A stretch of DNA of 30,149 nt from an uncultured Christensenellaceae bacterium (lineage in GTDB: Bacteria > Bacillota > Clostridia > Christensenellales > Borkfalkiaceae), in assembly GCA_910589015.1 (NCBI GenBank), contig CAJUSA010000014.1, forward strand, positions 1 through 30,149, written 5' to 3'. A program made the position numbers and the translations under genes. Numbering within the stretch: the first letter of the stretch is position 1; every line of letters starts with the position of its first letter. Positions 8,893 through 15,385 of this stretch are shown here, one piece after another. The notes beneath the pieces are model-generated. The model did no database searches. It had not been told where the DNA came from and worked only from the letters and a program-made list of their open reading frames with translations.

Positions 8893-10269
8893 TTACTTGA
8901 TCCCCGTCGCGCTTTCGTAAGTGCTCTTGAACTTGGATATCGCGCTGTTCCAGTCCGTCGTGGGCGCGTTGTTCCACATGGTCAGCGCGCACGAAACAAG
9001 GTGCCCCTGATCGGTCGTCGACGGCAATACGCTCTGGAAATTGACGTCGAGATCGTTTGAACTCGTTGCAACGTAGGCGTTGTAATTGATGACGGTGCCG
9101 CCGACGTCGTAGTTGAGCCATTCGCCCGAGTTGTTCATTTCTTTGAGTGCGGGACACAGCACGCCGATTTCGGCGACCGTATCGTACCCTTCGGGCGACA
9201 TGCACCATTTCAAAAATTTCCACGCCCATTCGAGTTTGGTTTCGTCGGTACACGTCGTCGTGATTGCATATCCGCTGCAACCGACGCCCGTGTAGCCGTC
9301 GCTGCCGTCTTCCTGCTTGAAGTTGGGGAACGCCGCCACGTTGAGTTCCCAGTTATTCGTTTCGGCGCGCGCCGCATAATCGGCAAGTTTTGCGTAGGTA
9401 TCGACGAGCATCGCCGCCGCGGGCGTTGCCGCGCTGCGCGAGCTGTAAGCGCTGAACGAGCCGCCCTCGCCGACGACCGCCGACGAGCGGATCCAGTTGC
9501 GGTACCAGTCGTAACAAGCCTTGCCTTCGGCGCTGTCGAACTCGAATCTTCCGTCCGATCCGACGTAACTTGCCCCGAAGTTCTTGACCATGGTATAGTG
9601 CAACGGCGCCCAGTTGCGCCATTCGATCGCTTTGTTGCACTTCACGTCGTTGGTTTTGGTCATGAGTTTCCGGCACGTTTCGTTGAACTGTTCCCACGTC
9701 CAGTCGTCCGTCGGCACGGGAATGTCCATCGCGTCGAAAATGGTCTTGTTATAATACACGACAAGGCGGTTATAATCGCGGGGTACGAACCATCTGCCCC
9801 CTTCGCCCTGATAGAGTTGCGTCGTTTCGATGAGTTCGTCGTAAAAACCCGAATAGAACTGCGCGCTGCCCTCGAATTTCTCTTCGTCGGCAAGATTGCG
9901 GAAATACCCCATATTGACGGGATCGGAATATTCCGCATGCTGATCGCCCGCCGTCCAGCAGATATCGGGCAGCGTGCCGCCCGTTTTATATTCGATCAGG
10001 CTGCTCATCGCGCTGTATTGCTTGGTGATGGTGATGCTCACTTCGGGGTACTTTTTCTGAAATGCGTTGATCCAGGTCTGCATAAGCCGTTTTTCGGCGG
10101 AATTCTGATGCACGCCGACCGTGAGAAATACGCTCGCCTCTTTGTTGTCGTCGGCGTCGACGTCGTCGCCCGGTTTTTGCGTGTTGGCAAAGTTGCAGCC
10201 CGCAAACGCCGCCACCGAGGCAAGCAACACTGCGGAAAGTCCCAGACAAACCAATTTTTTCGATTTCAT
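8893..10269 (-). CDS. Extracellular sugar-binding lipoprotein (ABC solute-binding protein, family 1)
   Basis: This 458-residue protein has a lipoprotein signal with lipobox FAGC (Cys25) and an Asp-rich linker. The mature part has the family 1 binding-protein pattern: an N-terminal strand and helix (AEKRLMQTWINAFQKKYPEVSITI), a central VPRDYNRLVVYYNKTIFDA segment typical of sugar binders, and a late AWKFLKWCMSPEGYD motif. The ATG at 10269 has GGAGG seven bases upstream. As first gene of the operon it captures the imported sugar at the membrane surface and delivers it to the permeases. It is transcribed from the promoter and operator at 10451-10504. Confidence 0.92.
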   Translation of the reverse strand: MKSKKLVCLGLSAVLLASVAAFAGCNFANTQKPGDDVDADDNKEASVFLTVGVHQNSAEKRLMQTWINAFQKKYPEVSITITKQYSAMSSLIEYKTGGTLPDICWTAGDQHAEYSDPVNMGYFRNLADEEKFEGSAQFYSGFYDELIETTQLYQGEGGRWFVPRDYNRLVVYYNKTIFDAMDIPVPTDDWTWEQFNETCRKLMTKTNDVKCNKAIEWRNWAPLHYTMVKNFGASYVGSDGRFEFDSAEGKACYDWYRNWIRSSAVVGEGGSFSAYSSRSAATPAAAMLVDTYAKLADYAARAETNNWELNVAAFPNFKQEDGSDGYTGVGCSGYAITTTCTDETKLEWAWKFLKWCMSPEGYDTVAEIGVLCPALKEMNNSGEWLNYDVGGTVINYNAYVATSSNDLDVNFQSVLPSTTDQGHLVSCALTMWNNAPTTDWNSAISKFKSTYESATGIK

Positions 10270-10313
10270 AATTTACCTCCGAAATGAATTTCTCATTCCC
10301 ATTAAATATTTTT

Positions 10314-10337
10314 TGTGCGGATTTCCTAATCCGCACA
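10314..10337 (-). other. Leader hairpin 1 upstream of the sugar-binding protein gene
   Basis: Inverted repeat with arms TGTGCGGATT and AATCCGCACA around a TCCT loop. It lies in the untranslated leader 45 bases before the start codon. Downstream in the transcript is an A-run, so it is not a terminator; an mRNA-stabilising role is inferred. Confidence 0.6.
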
Positions 10338-10363
10338 GCAGAAACGGGCATGCCCGTTTCTGC
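10338..10363 (-). other. Leader hairpin 2, perfect 26-bp palindrome
   Basis: The arms GCAGAAACGGGCA and TGCCCGTTTCTGC form a perfect palindrome immediately next to hairpin 1. Read rightward it is followed by AAAATTTTTC, so it could also stop stray rightward transcription. In the leftward mRNA it forms the second of two stacked stems. Confidence 0.6.
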
Positions 10364-10450
10364 AAAATTTTTCGGTTTTTTTCGTTACGCAAGCGGGGCA
10401 AGGAACGGAAACTTCGGTAAATTTCAGCGTAACCGTTTTTTGTAACCCGA

Positions 10451-10504
10451 TTTGGTTATCCGCGTAACCAAATACAGAATACCACATTTCACGCACCTTG
10501 TCAA
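10451..10504 (-). promoter_or_regulatory. Promoter and operator of the carbohydrate operon
   Basis: On the minus strand, TTGACA (10499-10504) and TATTCT (10476-10481) are separated by exactly 17 bases, a near-consensus sigma-A promoter. Three bases downstream of the -10 begins an inverted repeat (10451-10472) with half-sites TTTGGTTA and TAACCAAA separated by six bases, covering the expected transcription start. Further GTAACC half-sites occur at 10429-10434 and 10442-10447. Repressor control by a sugar-responsive regulator is likely. The regulator itself cannot be identified; the DeoR gene at 28877 and the LysR gene at 12269 are remote candidates. Confidence 0.75.
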
Positions 10505-10608
10505 TATGTTTTTTGAAAATATTTTTTATTTCTTCACGAATTGTGCGTTCCGCGCCGCCGGACATCCGATCGTGCAAACGGGAAAATCCCCTTTGAACCG
10601 CCACACGC

Positions 10609-10637
10609 TTGAAAAATCCGAAAATATGTGATAAAAT
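10609..10637 (+). promoter_or_regulatory. Promoter for the membrane protein / SDR genes
   Basis: TTGAAA (10609-10614) and TAAAAT (10632-10637) are separated by 17 bases, placing a transcription start near 10644, about 100 bases before the membrane-protein ATG. Confidence 0.7.
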
Positions 10638-10661
10638 AAAGAAAAACAAACGAGGTGAAAT

Positions 10662-10730
10662 GTGCCCGATCAATATTTGTTTCTGTGCATCGCGCTTGCC
10701 GCCGCCGTCGTCGAGATCGCCCGCGTGTAA
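10662..10730 (+). CDS. Possible 22-residue hydrophobic micropeptide
   Basis: A GTG at 10662 follows GAGGTG after a four-base gap and opens a 22-codon frame ending in TAA at 10728-10730. The product, MPDQYLFLCIALAAAVVEIARV, contains a single hydrophobic helix long enough to cross a membrane. It lies between the promoter at 10609 and the membrane-protein gene, whose own ribosome site begins straight after its stop. An ATG two bases upstream opens another frame, and a GTG at 10655 reads into the next gene but encodes an implausible Arg cluster. It may be a real small membrane protein or leader peptide, or chance. Confidence 0.38.
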   Translation: MPDQYLFLCIALAAAVVEIARV

Positions 10731-10744
10731 AAAAGGAATTGTCC

Positions 10745-11287
10745 ATGGAATTCAAAGAATACGTCGGCGGAAGATGGGTGATGTTTTTGGCGGGGCTGGT
10801 TTGGACGCCCGTTTTGCCCGCCGCCTACGCCCTTTTGTTTCGTGAACTGATGCGTCAAAACGTCGCGCTCATTCTTCTCGTCACAGTCTGCATGGCGCTC
10901 TTATTGCTCGCCGCGGTCGTCTTGCTCAAAAACGGCATTGCGGGATTGATCGCAAACGGCAAAACGCGTTTGATTTTACTTGACGATAGCTTACAGCTCG
11001 TCACCGTAAGCGGAAAAGGCAGGATCTTGACGTTCGAATACGCCGCCCTTTCGAATTTCTGCTTTTCCGCCACCCGCGCCAAACAAGACAAAAAGACCAA
11101 ACGTTACTACATAGCGGAAAACACGAAAGGTCTTATTCTCTTCAGCGCACAAAATACCGAATACTATGTTTCGATTTACAACGCATACCCCGCGGCGCAA
11201 TTTATTTTGGATCGACTGCAAGAGGATCAGATCGATCTGAACCGCACGGAATTGGATAAAACGGGAATCTACACCCCCAAAAATTAA
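10745..11287 (+). CDS. Small two-helix membrane protein, function unknown
   Basis: This 180-residue protein starts at the ATG at 10745 with AAGGA seven bases upstream. It has two hydrophobic segments (about 12-30 and 40-62) close together, so both ends are probably cytoplasmic. The remainder is soluble, with a pattern of short strands (LILLDDSLQLVTVSG, ILTFEYAALSNFCFS) and a final helix (AAQFILDRLQEDQ) that resembles the membrane-linked PH-like domains of YcxB type, though this is a resemblance only. It is 14 bases upstream of the SDR gene and probably co-transcribed. No function can be given. Confidence 0.7.
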   Translation: MEFKEYVGGRWVMFLAGLVWTPVLPAAYALLFRELMRQNVALILLVTVCMALLLLAAVVLLKNGIAGLIANGKTRLILLDDSLQLVTVSGKGRILTFEYAALSNFCFSATRAKQDKKTKRYYIAENTKGLILFSAQNTEYYVSIYNAYPAAQFILDRLQEDQIDLNRTELDKTGIYTPKN

Positions 11288-11301
11288 AAAAGGAACTTCA
11301 T

Positions 11302-12069
11302 ATGGAACAAAAAAGAATTGCATTGCTGACGGGCGCAACGGGCGGCTTGGGATATTGCCTGCTGTGCGAACTTGCGAAAGAACCGCTCGACGAGATCTGG
11401 GCATTCGGCAGAAACGCCGCCCGCCTGGAACAATTACGCGAAGAATTCGGCGACAGGATCCGCACGGTATGCGCCGACCTGACCGACGCGGACTTCCCCG
11501 CCCTGCTTTTAAGCATGCTCAAAGAGCACGAGCCGAATATCGTTTACCTCGTCAATAACGCGGGGGCGGGCAAGTTCAAGGAAACGGCGGACTTCACCGC
11601 CGAAGAGATCGCAAACGCGATCGACCTCAACTGCAAAGCCGCGCCCGTCATCACAAATTTCTGCCTGCCCTACATGAAAGAAAAAGGCAGGATCGTGAAT
11701 ATTTGCTCCGCGGCGGCATTCCAACCCGTTCCGCACATCAATTTTTATGCGGCAAGCAAGGCATTTTTACGCAGTTACTCGCGCGCGCTGAACGCCGAAC
11801 TCAAGCCGCGCCGCATCACCGTGACGGCGGTCTGCCCCGGTTGGATCGACACCGACTTCCTCATTTGGGAACTCAACGGCAGAAAGGTCAAATATCCCGG
11901 ACTCGTCAAGCCCGAACGCGTGGCAAAAAAGGCGCTGCGCGACGCCAAAAAAGGCAAGGATATGTCGGTATGCTCGGCCTACATGAAAATGCAACATGTT
12001 CTCGTGAAACGGCTGCCGCAGAAATTCGTCATGAAAATCTGGCTGAACGGCACCAAAAAATATCTGTGA
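11302..12069 (+). CDS. Short-chain dehydrogenase/reductase (SDR), NAD(P)-dependent
   Basis: This 255-residue protein has the full classical SDR set: cofactor-binding TGATGGLG at 10-17, NNAG at 85-88, the structural Asn110, catalytic Ser136, and YAASK with Tyr149 and Lys153, followed by the PGWIDTDF segment typical of the family. Length is normal. The ATG at 11302 has AAGGAACTTC upstream. The substrate is not readable; the pattern is close to the DltE/YqjQ-like acyl- or lipid-related SDRs, which is a guess. It ends an operon with the small membrane protein and is followed by a strong terminator. Confidence 0.9.
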   Translation: MEQKRIALLTGATGGLGYCLLCELAKEPLDEIWAFGRNAARLEQLREEFGDRIRTVCADLTDADFPALLLSMLKEHEPNIVYLVNNAGAGKFKETADFTAEEIANAIDLNCKAAPVITNFCLPYMKEKGRIVNICSAAAFQPVPHINFYAASKAFLRSYSRALNAELKPRRITVTAVCPGWIDTDFLIWELNGRKVKYPGLVKPERVAKKALRDAKKGKDMSVCSAYMKMQHVLVKRLPQKFVMKIWLNGTKKYL

Positions 12070-12088
12070 TTTCACCCTGCCCCATCGC

Positions 12089-12117
12089 AACCGAGCCGCA
12101 CGCGGCTCGGTTTTTCT
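12089..12117 (+). terminator. Rho-independent terminator after the SDR gene
   Basis: Ten-base arms AACCGAGCCG and CGGCTCGGTT (12089-12098 and 12103-12112) enclose a CACG loop and are followed by a T-run. Confidence 0.9.
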
Positions 12118-12217
12118 TTCACGATACCCTTTATCTATCTTCCCGCTCGATTTTCACCTTCAGCATAACCGCCGCGCATTATAATAACAAAAAATTATCC
12201 ATTGTTTATTATCATAG

Positions 12218-12246
12218 TTGACAGGCATAATATTATTGTGTATAAT
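12218..12246 (+). promoter_or_regulatory. Consensus promoter of the LysR gene with AT-rich imperfect dyad upstream
   Basis: TTGACA (12218-12223) and TATAAT (12241-12246) with a 17-base spacer form a perfect sigma-A promoter. Upstream, 12181-12213 holds an imperfect dyad with half-sites ATAATAAC and GTTTATTAT around 16 bases, which could be a LysR-type autoregulatory site. Confidence 0.8.
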
Positions 12247-12268
12247 GAGCGGAAGAGGAAATGAAAAT

Positions 12269-13141
12269 ATGGAACTGAGAGTGCTGAAATACTTTCTCGC
12301 CGTGGCGCGGGAACAGAACATTACGGCGGCGGCGGAAAGCCTGCATGTGACGCAACCCACCCTTTCGAAACAGCTTATGGATCTGGAAACCGACCTCGGC
12401 TGCAAGCTGTTCGAGCGCGGCAAGCGGAAAATCACGCTGACCGAAGAAGGCGTGTTTTTGCGCCAGCGCGCGCAGGAAATCGTCGATTTGGCGGAAAAGA
12501 CCGAGGCGGCGTTCGTTTCGACGCACGAAACGGTGACGGGCGACGTTTATATCGGCTGCGGCGAAACGCAGGGCATGCGCGGGATCATCAAAATCATGAA
12601 GCTCATGCAGGACACGCACCCCGACGTCCGTTTTCACCTTTACAGCGGAAACGACGAGGACGTTTCCGAACGGCTCGAAACGGGGCTTGTCGATTTCGGC
12701 TTGTTCGTCGGTTCAACGCGGCTCGAAAAATACGACTACATAAAGTTGCCCGTTCACGACGTTTGGGGGCTGTTGCTGCGGAAAGACGATCCGCTCGCCA
12801 AACAGGAAGGCATTCGCCCGAAAGATCTTGAAAACGTGCCGCTTTTATGTTCGCGGCAGGCGCTCGCGCACAACGAATTTTCGGGCTGGCTGGGCAAGGA
12901 TTTTTCCAAACTGCGCATTCGCTCGACGCACAATTTATTATTTAACGCCTCGCTTATGGTGGAAGAAGGGCTGGGGTGCGCGTTGGCGATCGAAGGACTT
13001 GTGAACACGGCAGACCGCAACCTGACCTTCCGCCCCTTCGAACCCGCCGTAAAGGCCGATTTGGTGTTCGCGCGGAAGAAATACCGCGTGCTTTCCAAAG
13101 CCGCGGAACTGTTTTTACAATATCTTCAAAAATATCTGTGA
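12269..13141 (+). CDS. LysR-family transcriptional regulator
   Basis: This 290-residue protein has a textbook LysR N-terminal winged helix-turn-helix (residues 1-60: FLAVAREQNITAAAESLHVTQPTLSKQL then LGCKLFERGKRKITLTEEG), followed by the two-lobed effector-binding domain (from about 90). The ATG at 12269 is preceded by AGAGGA with a nine-base gap; the longer frame from 12218 would begin inside the promoter and is rejected. The gene lies directly upstream of ilvB on the same strand but the ilv genes have their own promoter overlapping its end. Control of the ilv operon by this regulator is plausible from position only. The effector is unknown. Confidence 0.93.
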   Translation: MELRVLKYFLAVAREQNITAAAESLHVTQPTLSKQLMDLETDLGCKLFERGKRKITLTEEGVFLRQRAQEIVDLAEKTEAAFVSTHETVTGDVYIGCGETQGMRGIIKIMKLMQDTHPDVRFHLYSGNDEDVSERLETGLVDFGLFVGSTRLEKYDYIKLPVHDVWGLLLRKDDPLAKQEGIRPKDLENVPLLCSRQALAHNEFSGWLGKDFSKLRIRSTHNLLFNASLMVEEGLGCALAIEGLVNTADRNLTFRPFEPAVKADLVFARKKYRVLSKAAELFLQYLQKYL

Positions 13142-13144
13142 CGC

Positions 13145-13173
13145 TTGACAAGGTACGAAAAACCCGCTAAAAT
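13145..13173 (+). promoter_or_regulatory. Promoter of the ilvBND operon
   Basis: TTGACA (13145-13150) and TAAAAT (13168-13173) with a 17-base spacer begin four bases after the LysR stop. The predicted leader to the ilvB ATG is about 35 bases, too short for a T-box or peptide attenuator, so control is likely at initiation. Confidence 0.8.
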
Positions 13174-13213
13174 AAAAGGAATAACACTTTTTCAAATAAA
13201 GGAGGACGGAAAC

Positions 13214-14869
13214 ATGAAACGAATCGGGGCGGAAATCCTGATAGAATGCTTGAAAGAGCAGGGCGTGGATACCGTATTCGGCTATCCGGGCGGGTCGATT
13301 CTCGATATTTACGACGCGCTTTACCGCGACGGCACGATCAAACATATCATCACCTCGCACGAACAGGGCGCGGCGCACGCCGCCGACGGCTACGCGCGCG
13401 CAACGGGGCGCACGGGCGTCGTGATCGCAACCAGCGGCCCCGGCGCAACCAACCTTGTGACGGGCATCGCAACGGCGTTCATGGACTCCGTCCCGCTCGT
13501 AGCGATCACGGGCAACGTGGGCGTGAACTTCCTCGGGCGCGATTCCTTTCAGGAAATCGACATTATGGACATCACCATGCCCATCACCAAACACAATTAT
13601 ATCGTGAAAGACGTGAACGAACTTGCCGATACGCTGCGCGAGGCGTTCACGATTGCCAACACGGGCAGAAAAGGCCCCGTTCTAATCGATATTCTTAAAA
13701 ACGTACAGATCGCGGAGGCGGAATATAAGAGCGTGAAACCCGTGCCGCCCGCGCCTGCGGACGTTTGCGCCGATACGCTGAAAGATGCCGCCGCCGCAAT
13801 CAACGCCGCGAAAAAGCCCTTCCTTATGGTCGGCGGCGGCGCAATTTCATCGGAAGCCGAACAGGAAATTTTCGCTTTGGCGGAAAAACTGCATGCGCCC
13901 GTCGCCGCGACGCTGATGGGGCTGGGCGCGTTCCCCGCGTCGCACCCCCTCTTTCTGGGCATGATGGGCATGCACGGCACGCACGCCGCCGCCCGCTGCT
14001 GCATGGAAAGCGACTGCATTATCGCCCTCGGCACGCGCTTTTCCGACCGCGTGGCGCTCAACCGCGACAAGTTTGCCGCCGAAAAAACCGTCGTTCAGTT
14101 CGATGTGGACGAGGCGGAAATCAATAAAAACGTCACCGTAACGCACGCCGTGCACGCCGATCTGAAAAAAGCGCTTGCGGCGATCCTGCCCCTTATCGGC
14201 GCCAAAGACAACGATACATTTGCGCAGACCGCTCTTCGTTACAAACAAGAAGAGGCGGGCAAGAAAACCGCGCCCGAGCTCGGGCACAAAATCCTCATCG
14301 AGGCGGCGAAACGCTATAAAGACGCCGTTGTGGCAACCGACGTCGGGCAGCACCAGATGTGGACGGCGCAATATGTACCCATCGAAAAACCGCGCACCCT
14401 TTTAACGAGCGGCGGACTGGGAACGATGGGATACGGCTTCGGCGCGGCAATCGGCGCCGCCGTGGCAACGGGCAAACGCGTGCTCTTCGTCACGGGCGAC
14501 GGGTCCTTTAATATGAACCTCAACGAATTTTCGACGGCGGTCACCCACGGCCTGCCGATCACCATACTGTTGATGAACAACCGCGCGCTGGGCATGGTGC
14601 GGCAGTGGCAGAAATTATTTTACGAGAACCGTTTCTCACAGACGGTGGTCGAGAAAAAAACCGATTACGTTCAGCTTGCGCAGGCGTTCGGCGCGATCGG
14701 GTTGAAAATCGAAAATGAAGAGGAAATCGCCCCCGCACTCGACAAAGCGCGCGCATGCAAAACGCCCGTGCTCATCGACTGCCGCATAAGCGAAAACGAA
14801 AACGTGTTGCCCATGATCAAACCGGGGCAGACGTACGATACGATCATCACCGAGTGGGAGGAAAAATAA
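13214..14869 (+). CDS. ilvB: Acetolactate synthase, large catalytic subunit
   Basis: This 551-residue thiamine-diphosphate enzyme condenses pyruvate with pyruvate or 2-oxobutyrate to acetolactate or acetohydroxybutyrate, the first common step of branched-chain amino acid synthesis. Visible features: an N-terminal pyrimidine-binding domain with FGYPGGSILD and the catalytic Glu50 in SHEQGAAHAADGYARATG; a central FAD-type domain; and a C-terminal pyrophosphate-binding domain with GDGSFNMNLNEF to LLMNN, the metal-diphosphate motif. The ATG at 13214 has GGAGG nine bases upstream. The regulatory-subunit gene begins immediately after its stop. FAD-domain and size fit the biosynthetic form, not the catabolic AlsS alone. 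Confidence 0.96.
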   Translation: MKRIGAEILIECLKEQGVDTVFGYPGGSILDIYDALYRDGTIKHIITSHEQGAAHAADGYARATGRTGVVIATSGPGATNLVTGIATAFMDSVPLVAITGNVGVNFLGRDSFQEIDIMDITMPITKHNYIVKDVNELADTLREAFTIANTGRKGPVLIDILKNVQIAEAEYKSVKPVPPAPADVCADTLKDAAAAINAAKKPFLMVGGGAISSEAEQEIFALAEKLHAPVAATLMGLGAFPASHPLFLGMMGMHGTHAAARCCMESDCIIALGTRFSDRVALNRDKFAAEKTVVQFDVDEAEINKNVTVTHAVHADLKKALAAILPLIGAKDNDTFAQTALRYKQEEAGKKTAPELGHKILIEAAKRYKDAVVATDVGQHQMWTAQYVPIEKPRTLLTSGGLGTMGYGFGAAIGAAVATGKRVLFVTGDGSFNMNLNEFSTAVTHGLPITILLMNNRALGMVRQWQKLFYENRFSQTVVEKKTDYVQLAQAFGAIGLKIENEEEIAPALDKARACKTPVLIDCRISENENVLPMIKPGQTYDTIITEWEEK

Positions 14870-15364
14870 ATGAAACGCTACATCATAAGCGCGCTCGTTT
14901 CCAACAAAAGCGGCGTTTTGACGCGCGTCGCCGCCCTGTTCTCGCGGCGCGGATATAACATCGAATCGCTTTGCGTGTGCTCGACCGAGGACGAATCGCT
15001 CTCGCGCATGACCATTGTGCTCAACGGCGACGAATACATTCTCGGGCAGATGATGAAACAGATGGATAAACTTTACGACGTGAAGAAAATCGTGCAGGTG
15101 GAAGACGATTCGGTCTGCCGCGAACTGCTCATCGTAAAAGTACACGCCGACCGGAAATCGCGCTCGCAGATTCTGGAAATCTGCCAAATCTTCCGCGCCA
15201 ACGTCGTCGACGCGTCACCCGAATCGCTCATTCTCGAACTGACGGGCAAAAGTATCAAGCTGGACGGATTTATCAACATGCTCATACCGCACGGCATCGT
15301 CGAGCTGGCGCGCACGGGCGTCACGGCGATTTCCCGCGGGAAAGAGCATATCAAAGAAAAGTAA
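14870..15364 (+). CDS. ilvN: Acetolactate synthase, small regulatory subunit
   Basis: This 164-residue protein begins with an ACT domain (SALVSNKSGVLTRVAALFSR, then GYNIESLCVCSTED), the valine-binding feedback module, followed by the C-terminal domain that activates the large subunit (from about residue 80). Its length matches the bacterial long small-subunit type (IlvH/IlvN). The ATG directly abuts the ilvB TAA, so translation is probably coupled. Valine feedback is known for the family and not shown by this sequence. Confidence 0.95.
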   Translation: MKRYIISALVSNKSGVLTRVAALFSRRGYNIESLCVCSTEDESLSRMTIVLNGDEYILGQMMKQMDKLYDVKKIVQVEDDSVCRELLIVKVHADRKSRSQILEICQIFRANVVDASPESLILELTGKSIKLDGFINMLIPHGIVELARTGVTAISRGKEHIKEK

Positions 15365-15385
15365 GTTATCCGCTAAGAGGTCAAT

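Noticed and set aside
1183..10269. An ATPase subunit gene for the sugar ABC transporter
   Set aside because: No Walker A or ABC signature sequence is encoded anywhere in the locus; a shared ATPase encoded elsewhere is the likely explanation.
13174..13213. T-box or attenuator before ilvB, and T-boxes before alaS and cysS
   Set aside because: The ilvB leader is only about 40 bases, and the alaS and cysS upstream regions hold dispersed repeats or coding sequence, with no T-box core sequence or terminator/antiterminator pair.
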